Shown: positions 11,978 through 23,856 of the stretch, in pieces
How the letters are laid out: each line of letters starts with the position of its first letter
Numbering within the stretch: position 1 is the first letter of the stretch
DNA from: Lantana camara
Lineage: Eukaryota; Streptophyta; Magnoliopsida; Lamiales; Verbenaceae
Direction of reading: 5' to 3'
Assembly (NCBI GenBank): GCA_037501455.1
Contig: CM074862.1
Span: forward strand, 57,629,501 to 57,693,500
DNA length: 64,000 nt
Made by a program: the position numbers and the translations under genes
Notes under the pieces: model-generated
Database searches by the model: none
Told to the model about the DNA's origin: nothing
Seen by the model: only the letters and a program-made list of their open reading frames with translations

Positions 11978-12733
11978 TTCTTCCCATGAGTGTAGGAACA
12001 TTCTTTCGAAGAAGATGTGCCCTAAGACTAACCTTGAGAAGGAAAGAATGACTCATATGCCTTATGCCTCAGCAATAGGTAGCATAACGTATGCAATGTT
12101 GTGTACTCGACCGGATGTGGCATATGCACTTAGTGTAACAAGCCCTTTCCAATCATACCGTGGAGAAGGTAACTGGACTGCCGTGAAGAATATCCTAAAG
12201 TACTTACGAAGAACTAAGGATATATTCTTAGTATACGGAGGACAGAAAGATCTAGTAATCGGAGGATACTACGATGCAAGCTTTGCATCTGACTTAGATG
12301 ATTTTAAGTCAATGTCAGGATATATTTTCTGCCTTAACAACTGAATGGCGAGTTGGAAATGTTCCAAGCAAACGACCACTGCAGATTCGACTACTGAGGC
12401 CGAATGCTTAGTTACAATTGATGCAGCTAAGGAAGGTTTCTGGATTAGAAACTTCATTCAAGATTTGAATGTCGTTCCACGCATGAAAGACCCTATTACT
12501 GTATTTTGTGACAACACTGGTGCGGTTGCTCAAGCAAGAGAACCAACGAACCAAGCACATTATGAGGAAGTATCACCTAATCCGTGATATCAGCAAAAGT
12601 GGTGATGTGCAAATTGAGAGGGCCACATCAGCAGAGAACGTGACAGACCCTCGTAATAAACCCCTTAGTCGAGAAGCTTTCTAAGGTTATCTTACGAAGA
12701 TGGGACTTAGATTAGCTCCTGAATAGCTTTGAC
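11978..12733 (+). pseudogene. Copia RT tail and RNase H remnant, element A
   Basis: Continues the pol frame cut at 7506. Aligns to 32725-33495 of C. One base is lost near 12001 ('ttcttt' for 'tgtcttt'), shifting frame. RNase H hallmarks remain: a DASFASDLDD-like block near 12272 and TTTADSTTEAE near 12372. A TGA at 12342-12344 and changes near 12545-12660 break the end. RNase H would remove the RNA template during reverse transcription. Confidence 0.85.
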
Positions 12734-12748
12734 GGGCAAGTGGGAGAT
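12734..12748 (+). other. Polypurine tract, element A
   Basis: GGGCAAGTGGGAGAT directly before the 3' LTR; identical in B (23842-23856), one base different in C (33497-33511). Confidence 0.85.
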
Positions 12749-12824
12749 TGTTACGAATTGTTCCCTCAAAGCCGATGTAATAGTACTTTCCCTATCTAAA
12801 TTACAGACAATCTTTGAATAATAA
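12749..12824 (+). mobile_element. A 3' LTR, first block
   Basis: Starts TGTTACGAATTG, a diverged form of TGTTAGGAATAG. Cut after 76 bp by element E; continues at 58327. Confidence 0.85.
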
Positions 12825-13852
12825 TGTAGACAAATTAATTTTCGTCTAATTAAAATATGGCACGTGTAAAATTAAATATTAATTATCAAATTTAATTCTT
12901 TCTATTTTTATATTTTTTGGATAATTATTAAATCAATATCCATAAAATATTTAAATAGATTGATTTAATTGATAATTTTAATATTTATTTTTGTCAACAA
13001 ATCAAGTATCGACACGTGTCAAAATTGAAGTGTTCCGGCGAATCAAATCAAGCCTTGCAGCTCAGTTGGTTATGACCAATCAAACGACGACACGTGGCAT
13101 GCCCTACACGTGGACTAATCAAGTCAAAACATGTGTTATTTATTTATTCTTTAATATAAATTCATATTAAAGTGGTAAATAAATAAATACATTTGATGTT
13201 ATTCTTTTAATAAATAAATAAAAAGATAATTATCAAGAAATTCAACCCTACACCTATAAATAGGGGGTCATGGGTAACACTTCAAACACCAAGGACGACA
13301 TCGATCAACACTTCGACATCGACATCGACATAGAGACACACGAAGGAGAAGAAGAAGAGAACGACGTCACAGGATTCTTCGCGCCGTCAAGTCTACATAC
13401 GTGCGCGAGTCTTCCATCGTCAAGTCTGCTAAGTTTTCTTCTCCTCGTTTTCAAATCTTCAAATCTTCGGCTTAAAATCTTTTCGCCGTTCTTCAAGTCA
13501 TCGACATCAAATCTTCACGTCGGTCTCCAACGCTGCAAATTCGTCTTCAACTATTCTTCAATTGTGATCTTCAAATCCGACTACAAAGGTTCTTCAATTT
13601 CATCAAAGTATCAAGAGATTGAGATCTTCGCCAAGTAGTCTCCATCCGTCAAATTCAGAAAAGATCAAATTCACATACTCGGGAATAAGCTTCACGCCCT
13701 CGAATGCAAAATTGAAGGGGAGAATCAGAGGAATAGACTTCATAGGATTTATTCCTTCAAGTTTCCTAATTCATTTAAATTTTTATATTTATTGTTCATA
13801 TTATTTCTTTTCTTATAATAATTTTGCAGACAATAAAAAAATCGTGTGAACA
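12825..13852 (+). mobile_element. E 5' LTR, 1028 bp
   Basis: TGTAGACAAATT...GTGTGAACA. Contains CACGTG-type sites (about 13014, 13091, 13107) and TATA palindrome CTATAAATAG at 13254-13263. The 122-codon open frame after 13270 is conserved in the 3' LTR only as LTR sequence and is not credible as a protein. GAA run is short here (about 13341-13360). Confidence 0.9.
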
Positions 13853-13857
13853 AATTT

Positions 13858-13875
13858 TGGCACGCCCGGTGGGAC
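13858..13875 (+). other. Primer-binding site, element E
   Basis: TGGCACGCCCGGTGGGAC, five bases after the LTR. It differs from the iMet-type site TGGTATCAGAGC of the other elements. The tRNA cannot be named with certainty from sequence alone. Confidence 0.7.
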
Positions 13876-13933
13876 AGATCCTACCTCTCATCTCTTCTCT
13901 TCCGAATTGAATTTCTACTTCCACGAGTTCTTC

Positions 13934-14374
13934 ATGGCTCCTAAGAAGGATCAACTCGCGCTGAAAAATAAGGAAGTCAATCCAAATTCAAAGTCTTCTA
14001 CAGATGGTCACCTCGACGACTCAAAGTCATTTGATGGCTCGACTCCTAGGGAAACCAACCTAACGGAAACTCCCTTTGCAAAGAAGGCTAAAGAAACTGA
14101 AAAAATGACCGTTGAAGAGCAAGTCGCACAAATAGCTCAGGTGATAGCTCATCTGTAGAAAACATTGGAACACAAGGACTTCTAGATCGCCCAACTCATG
14201 AGCAAACTAGATAACGACAATACTGCCCAGTCTAGTCGCAATCCTCGGACTCCTTCAGTTCAAAACACCAATGGAAAGCAAGTGAATTTTCCTCCTCAAA
14301 AACACGATTCTGCGAGGACAAATCACTCTGTCGCCGCTTTATCTATTCAAGAACTACAGGACATGATAACCAAC
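13934..14374 (+). pseudogene. E gag, N-terminal part
   Basis: Starts MAPKKDQ; a Lys/Glu-rich, probably coiled-coil N-terminal region. In-frame TAG at 14156-14158 and 14183-14185. The frame runs unbroken otherwise to 14374, where D enters, and resumes in the same frame at 53294. A start at 13907 is possible, but the next ATG fits the usual family start. Confidence 0.8.
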
Positions 14375-15261
14375 TGTTGGAAAATAGGAATCAGAAAGCA
14401 GGGGAAATTTAAAATTTTTCCAACAAAAGGATCGAATACTCGCAATCGTGAATCCAAATTCTTAGAGATTAGAAACTTACTTTTCAATAATCATTCTTGA
14501 AGCGCTTCAAGCCACCCAAGAACGCTCTTCTCGCGACTTGATCCCCTTTCCTAGGTAAAGCTCGAATCTTTAAAACTCTTAACTTGAAGCTCTCTAGAGA
14601 TAGTCCACTAACTTGATCACAATCTAACTAGTAAGGATGCTAGTTCTCTAGTTAGTGTTTAGGCTTAACTTAAGGTTTCTTTTATCTTGGAGAATGGATG
14701 GTGTTCAACACATGAACCAAAAGAATTCAATCAACCTCTAAGGGGAGCTCGAGATCCCCTATATATAGGAAAGGGAGGGGCGGCCGAACCCTAGTCCTTT
14801 TGGGGCAAGGATTTGGTCCCTCTCTCTAATTACTTGATTACCAAGTAATTCCAAACTTTTGACTTTGAATTCTAATTCAAATCAACTTTTAAGAGAGCTA
14901 AAATATCCAAACCCTTTTGGATATTATACTTTATTTATTAATAAATAAATAACTTATTTTATCTAATTAATTATTTCGTAATTAATCAAATAGATTATTT
15001 TTCTCCAAAATAAGACTTTCTTTTAATTCAAAATTAAACCAAAGTCTATTAAATAATTAACACATTAATTATTTAATGTACAAATAATTATACACGTGTG
15101 GCACACGTGTCCCAAGGACACGTGTCCAGTCACGAGACCCACACGTGTGGAACCCTCTTGGCTCGATTAACTCGTTTAATCATTTTAAAGCCTTAACTCA
15201 TGTAACCAAGTTGTTGTGTGTGACCCTCTAGGTTCTCAATTCAATTAGCAGTGAACCTAAT

Positions 15262-15967
15262 TGTTAGGAATAGTGCCCTAGAAAGCGGATTGTATATCCG
15301 CTTTGTGCTTTTCCTTAGTGTAATCACAGACAATCTTTGAATGAAATAACGTATCGAGGCAACACTTCTTTATATGCTCTTATTTGGTATGCGTTTACTT
15401 TAGCTGTGCATATATGAGAGCTCCCCTAATCCTGATGACTTTAGGACTCTACCATTTAGGTGAAATGGTTCATGAAACGAGCCCTATATCACATAAGTCA
15501 TGATTAGTAAAATGCTCCAAGCCGATGAGTCCTACAGACAGTGGGAGTGTCAACCTGACTCCTCTAAGGCTTGCTTGTGGGATTACGCCCTTAAGAAGGA
15601 CCACCTTGTTTCATGGAGGTGCAAAGTATGTAGTTGATACGTGCGTGATACATGAGGGTGCTTACTTCAATAAGTAAGTTCACTGAGGTGCCCCGTGCGA
15701 GAACATTCCTAAATGGGAAAGGAAGTTTCTATTTCAGGAAATGAAAACTTCCAGATTAGGAAATATCTCACGAGTCATTAATGTGATTAATTGATCCTTA
15801 GAGTTGAGGTTCCTTGTCACTTTATTAGTTAACTCTGTAGTCTTAGGTATAAGCTTTAAAGGGTGTCGCCTTAGACAACTGATTTAAGGCTTAAGCTGGG
15901 GCTGCACAAGTGATTCATGAAAGTGAAAGAGAATCAAGAAAGGACCTACACTTGCATTTGCAAGGTG
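15262..15967 (+). mobile_element. C 5' LTR, first block
   Basis: Starts TGTTAGGAATAGTGCCC; runs to 15967 where B enters after TSD AGGTG. Continues at 26143. Confidence 0.92.
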
Positions 15968-17120
15968 TGTTAGGAATAGTGCCTTAGAAAGCCGATTCGA
16001 CGTAATCTGCTTTGGGACTTTTCTTGTATCACAGACAATCTTTGAATAATATACGATTGATCATAGGCAAACACTTCTTTATATGCCAATACGTGTTTTG
16101 AGTGTTTCCATTATGTGTGCATGTATGAGAACTCCCCTAATCCTGATGACTTTAGGACTCTACCATTTAGGTGAAATGGTTCATGAAACGAGCCCTATAT
16201 CACATAAGTCATGATTAGTAAAATACTCCAAGCCGATGAGTCCTACAGACAGTGGGAGTGTCAACCTGACTCCTCTAAGGCTTGCTTGTGGGATCACGCC
16301 CTTAAGAAGGACCACCTTGTTTCATGGAGGTGCAAAGTGTATAGTTGATACGTGCGTGATACATGAGGGTGCTTACTTTAATAAGTAAGTTCATTGAGGT
16401 GCCCCGTGTGAGAACATTCCTAAATGGGAAAGGAAGTTTCTATTTCAGGAAATGGAAACTTCCAGATTAGGAAATATCTCACGAGTCATTGATGTGATTA
16501 ATTGATCCTTAGACTTGAGGTTCCTTGTCACTTTATGAATTAACTCTGTAGTCTTTGGTATAAGCTTTAAAGGGTGTCGCCTTAGACAACTGATTCAAGG
16601 CTTATGCTGGGGCTGCACAAGTGATTCATGAAAGTGAATGAGAATCAAGAAAGGACCTACACTTGCATATGCAAGGTGATCTCTTATTGTGTAAGTCATT
16701 CATATGCCATATGGAGTCCTTGGCCAAGGCAGTAGATCAAGACATCAAGAAAAGGGTTTCTTGGATTGAGATCAAATGGATATGAAATGCACTTAGCTTT
16801 AAGACCGGATTATTAGGGTTCTGATTATTCCCTTGCCCTAGATCTTGGTTGAGAGATAGTAAGTAGGAGGATTGTATCTCACATGAATCAATGACTTAAA
16901 GGTTCTGTCGAATCCGAACATTCCAATTCAGCTAGGGGTTAAACACCTGTTGCTAGACTATGGTTGTTTAATCTGTGGACTGATTAATTAATTAGTGAAT
17001 TAATTAATTTGGGTCACTGCTAATTGAATTGAGAACCTAGAGGGTCACACACAACAACTTGGTTACATGAGTTGAGGCTTTAAAATGATTAAACGAGTTA
17101 ATCAAGCCAAGAGGGTTCCA

Positions 17121-17234
17121 CACGTGTGAAACCACACGTGTGGCTCACGTGAGTGACACGTGTCATAAATAAATATACACATATATTTATACACGTGAGT
17201 GACACGTGTCATTGTGACACGTGTCACACACGTG
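17121..17234. promoter_or_regulatory. Cluster of eight CACGTG (G-box) sites
   Basis: CACGTG at 17121, 17135, 17146, 17157, 17192, 17203, 17218 and 17229, most inside longer palindromes such as CACACGTGTG and GACACGTGTC. CACGTG is the core bound by plant bZIP and bHLH factors and part of ABRE-type elements (family knowledge). It lies about 340-455 bp upstream of the TATA box. The 3' LTR lacks the 46 bp spanning two of the sites. Confidence 0.85.
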
Positions 17235-17575
17235 TATAAATATATGTGTATATTTATTTATGTATTAAATAATTAATGTGATTAATTATTTAATAGACTC
17301 TGGTTTAATTTTGAATTAAAAAGAAAGTCTTATTTTGGAGAAAATAATCTAGTTAATTAATTATGAATTAATTAATTAGATAAAATAAGTTATTTATTTT
17401 AGATAAATAAAGTATAAAATTATCCAAAAATAGTTTGGATATTTTTAGCTCTCTTAAAAGTTGACTTGAATTAGAATTCAAAGTCAAAGTTGGAAAATAC
17501 TTGATGATCAAGTAATAGGAGAGAGGGACCAAAATCCTAGCCCATATAGGTCTAGGAATTTCGGCACCCCCCTCC

Positions 17576-17605
17576 CTATAAATAGGGGAGCTCGAGCTCC
17601 TTATG
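17576..17605 (+). promoter_or_regulatory. B LTR core promoter: TATA box plus downstream palindrome
   Basis: CTATAAATAG at 17576-17585 followed by GGGGAGCTCGAGCTCC. In C the match is a perfect 18-bp palindrome after CTATATATAG (51857-51883). The same arrangement is at 25419 in the 3' LTR. Confidence 0.75.
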
Positions 17606-17805
17606 GAGCTAATTGACAATTCTTGGTTCATGCGTTGAACACCATCCTTTCTCCAAGACAAACGAAACCCTAGGTTAAGCCTAAACACTAACTAGAGAAC
17701 TAGCATCCTTACTAGTTAGATTGTAGCCAAGTTGGTGGACTATCTCTAGAGACTTCAAGTTAGAAGTTTTGAAGATTCGAGCTTTACCAAAAGTGGGGAT
17801 TAAGC

Positions 17806-18132
17806 AAAACGATCAGAAGGGATGATGAAACGATTCTGAACCCGACGTGAAGCGAATGAAAAAATCGAACCAAAGAAGATGGCGAAAACCGTTCGTCCAT
17901 ATCCTAAAGGATGAATTTTTTCACGAGGGTTTTGTGACTGGCAGTTTTCTACTTTCGCAAAACTGGTTTTCAAAGGGAGTTTCAATCCTGCTTTTCTCGT
18001 TTCATGTTTCTTTCTTTATGTTATATTGTTAAGAACATCTCTAACATGAATTGAATCTAGGTTGGTGTGGATTGCTATCCCGACAATGGATTCTGAAGTA
18101 GAAAGAGACTTTCGAGGGACGGGTTGTCAAGC
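17806..18132. other. Extra segment in the B LTR, origin unknown
   Basis: About 325 bp between 'gattaagc' and 'gtcaagccgcgag' that the other Copia LTRs lack; also in the 3' LTR (about 25649-25975). It lies downstream of the TATA box, so it would be transcribed. Open frames of 61 codons exist on both strands, but neither is recognisable. It may be captured DNA or a segment lost by the other subfamily. Confidence 0.65.
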
Positions 18133-18296
18133 CGCGAGAAGAGCGTTCTTGGGTGGCTTGAAACGCTTCAAGAAAGAATAAAAGAAAAGTAAGTTTTCTA
18201 TCTTTACGAATTTGGATACACGATTGCGAGTTCAAGATCCTTTTGTTGGAAAAATTTTTAAATTCCGCTGCTTTCTGATTCGTGTTTTCCAACAAG

Positions 18297-18310
18297 TGGT
18301 ATCAGAGCCA
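18297..18310 (+). other. Primer-binding site, element B
   Basis: TGGTATCAGAGCCA, two bases after the LTR; complementary to the 3' end of plant initiator-Met tRNA. Confidence 0.9.
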
Positions 18311-18671
18311 CCTCGTTAATCGTGTTTCTGATTCGTCTCAATTATTCTGAATTTGGTAGAAATTCTTAGGCTTGATGCGATTGAGTATTTGTAATTGTTT
18401 TAGAAAGCCTGAATTACGGAACTGTATTTTTTCCTGAAAGTTTCTGAAAATTGGTTTTTGCAAAATTTAATTTTTGAAAACCATTTTAGATTTGAAACTG
18501 TATAAACTGTTTTTGGATTTCTTGGATTGGTTTTGCTTTTGAACGAAAACTCGAAACGAAAATACGGAATACGACGAACACGCGAAACCCCGCACGCGAA
18601 GGAGTCGCGCGCGCGGGCTTCGCGCAGCCCCGCCCGCCTGTCCTAGGCACGCGCAGGCCGTGCGCCTACTC

Positions 18672-18781
18672 CCTCCCGCAACCGCGCGGGAGGTGTTCCG
18701 GGAGCGCCTAGGCGCCCCGCCCAGGACTGCCGATGCCGTCCCGCCCAGGCTGGGCAACGATCCCGCAAGGCGTGCGGGATC
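18672..18781 (+). other. GC-rich stem-loops in B leader
   Basis: CCTCCCGC (18672-18679), loop AACCGC, GCGGGAGG (18686-18693): perfect 8-bp stem. GATCCCGC (18759-18766), 7-base loop, GCGGGATC (18774-18781): perfect 8-bp stem. Confidence 0.75.
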
Positions 18782-19937
18782 AGTCGCCCAGCCCGCCCGC
18801 ACACGCCCGGAAGGGACACGCCCAGCAGGCGCGCAAGCATGCGCGTGCAGTGCGCGCACTAGCGCGGCCTTGGCCGCGCGCTGTGCGCGCCTGTCGCGCG
18901 CGCGCTTGCAACTGGCGTGACTTTTTTTTCGCGTACGGGCCCCGTTTTCGTGATCCGGCTTTTTCGTGTTTCGTGCAATCCAGTCCCAATTTTTACTTTA
19001 ATTTTAAAAATTTTATTTTTGAATATTTATTTTTAATTTTTGAATAAAACTTAAAATTGGGATTTTTGAGAAATTGAAATGGTTTATATTTTGGGAAAAT
19101 ACAATCTTTGGTAAAATTATTAATTTTCAGAAATTAATTGGAATTTTATTTGTTTTGGTAATTTGGGATTTATTGAAAACTTTTATAAATAAGACTCGCA
19201 TCAAGTCGTGTTTTAAGTCATTAGGACTTGAAACGAGAATTTTAATTTATTGGCTAAATTTAAATTCTCGCTAAAGCATGTTAGGTGATCATGGGTTTAG
19301 ATCTATGTATGGTTTTAATTTATGCACATGGATGGTTTAAATTGGGGTTGGAGCCCTATAGTTGCGTTTTTTAATTGAGGTTGGAGCCTCACTTATGTGC
19401 GTACTGTTATGTGATTTATTATGTGGCTTTCCATATTACTGTTTTTGAGGCCGGGGTATGCCCCGTGTAATTGTCTAAGGCCAATATGAAGATTGAGCCT
19501 TATTACTTTATGTCTTTTTCTTTTTATTGTAATTTGAGAGTAGAGATAGGTGGTGAGGTTTTATTTTCATTTTGGAGACAATGCACCCATGGAGTAAGAT
19601 GGACCACATTCAAGTAACAAGGAGGCCATAAGTGAAGACCCCTCAAAATGTTAGGGAGGGGAATCTCAATTGTTAAATGTAATAGAGATAGGGCTCGTAT
19701 TTTGTTACCGCTTTCCCTTATGTGATTTAAACTGTTTATGTGGCATGTATGTTAGAACTTGTGATTGTGGAGTGGCTCCCACATATCACGCATAAGATAG
19801 GTAGAACCCATGATCATTACATGTTAGTATCATGCTAGGACATGTTATCTGTTTATGTGCTTGTTTGAAATGCATTTAAGTGTACTTGCATTAATCAAGA
19901 CTAATAAAATTGGATAACATATATGTTGGTGAGGTCG

Positions 19938-19957
19938 AACCGAACAACTCTTCGGTT
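19938..19957 (+). other. Leader hairpin, B copy with compensatory change
   Basis: AACCGAA, loop CAACTC, TTCGGTT. Compared with A and C one G-C pair is replaced by A-U on both arms, with loop unchanged. Confidence 0.8.
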
Positions 19958-20086
19958 GATTCGAAAATTCCCATTAAATATTAAGCTCATTTCGAATAAT
20001 AGGTATTTAATTCGAGATGCAAATTTTGAAGTAAATTCCTAGCATTCCATCAATAGGTTTTAAGTTTAGTAAGTAAAGCTAGTTAT

Positions 20087-20407
20087 TGTCCGCGAGTCGT
20101 GGGATAGCTAGTGGAGCTTATTAGTTCTTAGTTACCTAATTGATCATTTTAAATGATCAATATTTCGTGGTTAATTTTGGCAAGGGCGATGTCCGCGAGT
20201 CGTGGGTCGTTCGAACTAAGTTTTGATCATGATCTTATGATTGATGGGTCTAGCTTAAACGCCTAAGTAAATATGGATGTCGCACGAGTCGTGGGTCCAT
20301 ATTGAAAGATAGGTGATGCAAAAACAATTACTAACAGTTCTAAAGGTGTTAGAATTGGTAAGTTGTGCCTACCTAGGATTTTGCTTAGAATGTCCGCGAG
20401 TCGTGGG
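20087..20407 (+). repeat. Leader motif array, B copy (four units)
   Basis: Units at 20087-20103, 20190-20206, 20278-20295 and 20391-20407. Three read TGTCCGCGAGTCGTGGG exactly; the third reads TGTCGCACGAGTCGTGGG. Confidence 0.9.
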
Positions 20408-20608
20408 TTCGAGGTAAAATGCTTAGCATCTTAGTACCCATTGGGAAACGTGTTCCTCTTAGATCTTTGGGAATTATAGATCTTTGAAAAACAGTGGGAG
20501 CTACATTAGATTAAAGACCTTATCTTATGTATATCGTTATTATTCAGCATGCTCACCTAGTTCTCTGCTTAGCATTTAGGTTGTAGTTCTGTGATTCTCT
20601 ACAATATG

Positions 20609-23600
20609 AAATGCAAACCCATTCGTATCCATCCTTAAGTCAAATAAGTTGACCAAGTCCTGACTAACTCTAAATGGCTTCGGATCCTAAAATTCATTTT
20701 AGAATCCGACTAGAGAAAGGCGTTCTCTAAAGGGCGAAGTTTTCAATTGTGAAAATTCGACCCGGGCCAAAAGAGAAGCAATCTGAGGTGAATGGATTTT
20801 TCCAAACCACTTAAGAGCAATTGAACCACCTCATAAAAATGTTACAAGGTGTAACATTATGGAATTATTCAATATTCCAAATGAGGAAACAAGTGCACAC
20901 GAACAAGATCTAAAGATTTTATTTGAAGATCTTATGGTCTCGATCATCAACCGAGAAAAGAGTTCTCTATGCACTGATTGCTTACATTGCTTCCACCATC
21001 ATTCAAACCCTTTATGCTCAACTAGAATGATGTTAATGTAGCATAGTTAATCATTTAGTTAATAATGGTTGAGAGCATCCTTAAGAAGGAATAAAAGGTT
21101 GAGATGGTTAATTCTTCTTCTAAACTCACTGAGTTAAAGGCCTGAAGGCCTAAAGAAGAAGAAACCCTTAAGAGCCCAACGGAGGGGCATGTAAGGGGTG
21201 CGCCCAAAAGACACTAGAGATCAAATAGGACGTTTGCTTCTATGGTAGCAAATAAGGACTTTGAAAGGGAACTGCGAAGAGTATGAGTACTCTGAAATGT
21301 TACCTCGTTTAGTAATTCTACTAGGAATATAATTCACTAGTCTTAGGTCAATTCAGCATAATCCATTGTGCAAAGACTCAAGGCACTAATGTTCTGAACA
21401 TACAACGAGATAACAAAAGTCAGTGAGATGACAAAGCTTCGAATTACTTTGGAACGTTGAGATATAAAAGGATTAGCAAGTCAGACACCTTAGGATCATT
21501 CTATGAAAATGAACCTATAGAGTTGACTTCCTGTGAATCCTATCTCAAAGGGAAAACGTTCCCGGAACATTGTTTAGGTGAAACATGGAACGTTCCAAAA
21601 TTATAGTGGATTTCGATCCATGCTGATGAGTGTAAGATGCTTAATGTAAGCATTAGATACAATCGTCAGTTTAATCATTATGAATGAATGTACTTGTTAA
21701 AGTACAAATTCGAAACTTATATGAAATTCTTAGAATTTCAAAAGGAGGTTAGGAACCGAAGTAGTCATAAGTTATAGGCAAATCGATATGATCGAGATAG
21801 CCAATATCTTATCAACTAATTCCTTAGTCATCTTAGAAATAATAGGATTATCTCTCAGTAAACTAATTCGAGAACACCTTAGTGTTTCCGAATGAGGGAA
21901 TGAAACCTTACAGGATATGGTCCATTCCATAGCAAACTTTACTGACTTATAATCATTCTAGGAATAAACTCCCAGAATATGCAGTTAGAGATTTTGAATT
22001 TTGCACCTTCCAAAATCAGTCCTTTAGATGCACTATGCAATGTGGCACACTAAATTCCCTAATTATTCTTGTCCAAGAATTTAGTGGAATCCTCTTAAGT
22101 AAAGAGGATAGTGGGAGATAGGCTTGAAATGAGTTCAAGTTTATACAAACAATATTGGATATCATTTCTGCGATTCCCTTAGACAAAGGTTGTTTGTCTC
22201 AAGGAATGTATCTTTCTTAAGGAATCGTTCCTATAGAAGAAGAAAGACAAGCAAGCAGACCTCAAAGAAATTTGAGAATAAATATCCACGCCACATATAG
22301 AAGAAACGAGCCCATCTGATAAAACTTAGCCAAATTTTAGAGCATGTACACGTGTGAAACCCTTCTCTTAAGACGTGTTTAGAACGCGTTCCTAGATAGC
22401 CAAGGAATTACTTGAAGAGGAGACACTGTCAGATTTGGAATCTGAGTAGTGTAAGCAAGCCTTGAAATCCAATATGGATTCCATATACTTAAACCGGGTT
22501 TTGACCTTGATTGATCCACCTGATAGGATCAAGCTCCTAGAGCTTCGAGTAAATGGAAAGCATTACAACCTTCTTGACGGTTGAAATGCAAAAGTCCATT
22601 TGGATTGTGTTTACCGCATCCTCATATTCTGACTATGAGATATGAATATGAGAACTATTTTGTTCAATATGAGATTGAAAGAGACTGAAATAAGGTATTT
22701 CTATAAATCTCATATTCAGTGGGAGTATGCATAAGGTATGCAAATCCCTAAGTCAATCTGTGGATTGATAAAGGCTTCTAGGAGTTGGACAATTCGATTC
22801 CACAGTCAAATCGTTTGACACAGATAGAAGTCGAATAAGTCTCAAAAGTGTACATATGATAGTTAGTGATGTAAGAGTCAATTTTGGTTCTTTAGAAGAC
22901 GATATCCTTCTCATTAGGAATGTCAAGGATGACGTGAAGGTTACCAATTCTTGTTTAAGAAACAATTTGGCATGAAAGGTCTTAGTGATTATCCTAAATT
23001 CTCGACATTAAGATCTATAGAAGATAGATCTAAGAGAATAGATGGATTATCACAAAACGAGTACATAACCATGGTACTAAAAGGAGTTTAGTATGGACAA
23101 TGGAACATCTCTTTTGAAGAGTATGTGTCCTAAGATAACTTTGAGAAAGTTAGAATGTCCAAAATCCCTTTAAGTGAAAGGGTGCATAATGTATGAAAAG
23201 TTATGTACTAAATTAGATATGGCGCAACTCTAAGCGTAGTAGGCCGAATCTAATATGACCTCAGAGAAGGTCATTAGATCTCTGTAAAGGATGTTCTCAG
23301 AGTACTTGAGAAGAAATGAGGATATGTATTAGTTTACAGAGCCCAAAAGATCTTATCGTTGAAAGGATATTTTGATGTAATTGTTGCATCAAACATAGAT
23401 GATTATGAAATCATTGAAAGGGTACAACTTCTACCAGAATGGTAATGCAATGTGTTGGAAAGGGGTTCCAAGGACGGACATTGCAAAACTCGACTATCGT
23501 AGTTGAGAACTTAGTCGTATTATATAACGCTAAGTTAAGTGTTTGGGTAAGAGACTCCATCTAACTGGTTAGATGAAGTTCCTAGCATGAAACAACTCCT

Positions 23601-23835
23601 TTATCATATTGTATGATAAAATGGATGGTTGCTCAAGTAAGAGAACCAAGACCTCACCAAGAGACTGAACACGTGATTACGAATCACTTTATAAGGAAAA
23701 GGTGTTTCCTAAGAGATGTGTAAACAAGAGGGTCGCATCAGCAGAGAATATAGCAGATCCACTTTGGAAACGCCCAAAGTCAATAGGGTCTCTAAGTGCA
23801 TCTTGAGAAGATGGGACTTAGAGTGCCTAAATGGC
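20609..23835 (+). pseudogene. Degenerate Copia gag-pol of element B
   Basis: Collinear with 29564-33495 of C over its whole length but with frequent indels and stops; no open frame exceeds about 70 codons. Recognisable remains: a gag-like start (20609), a broken zinc knuckle near 21227, an integrase block near 21640-21770, the RT 'DDILLI' region near 22895-22920, and an RNase H tail 'AENIADPL' near 23740. Divergence from C is far greater than that between the LTRs of B. It cannot have supplied enzymes for its own insertion. Confidence 0.85.
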
Positions 23836-23841
23836 TTTTAC

Positions 23842-23856
23842 GGGCAAGTGGGAGAT
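23842..23856 (+). other. Polypurine tract, element B
   Basis: GGGCAAGTGGGAGAT immediately before the 3' LTR; intact, unlike the coding region. Confidence 0.88.

Larger units (their letters stand above)
15968..18294 (+). mobile_element. B 5' LTR, 2327 bp
   Basis: TGTTAGGAATAG...TTTTCCAACA. Its first 120 bp differ from C, so B is a subfamily. It includes a CACGTG cluster at 17121-17234, TATA CTATAAATAG at 17576-17585, and a segment at about 17806-18132 absent from C, D and G LTRs. Confidence 0.92.
18311..20608 (+). mobile_element. B leader (about 2.3 kb, untranslated)
   Basis: Holds a GC-rich segment with stem-loops (18541-18930), a 7-bp hairpin (19938-19957) and four motif units (20087-20407), in the same order as C. 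No credible gene: overlapping open frames in the GC-rich part occur on both strands and reflect base composition. Confidence 0.8.

Noticed and set aside
13270..13638. 122-codon frame beginning MGNTSNTKDD (and 57721-58107)
   Set aside because: It lies in the LTR downstream of TATA, is altered by microsatellite length, and has no relation to a known protein.
17820..17860. Box C/D snoRNA-like signals ('gatgatga' followed by 'ctga') in the extra LTR segment
   Set aside because: The boxes are only about 10 bases apart and no terminal stem was found.
18297..18310. tRNA gene hits at TGGTATCAGAGC sites
   Set aside because: Only the primer-binding complement is present, not a full tRNA; same for 27362, 42921 and 61970.
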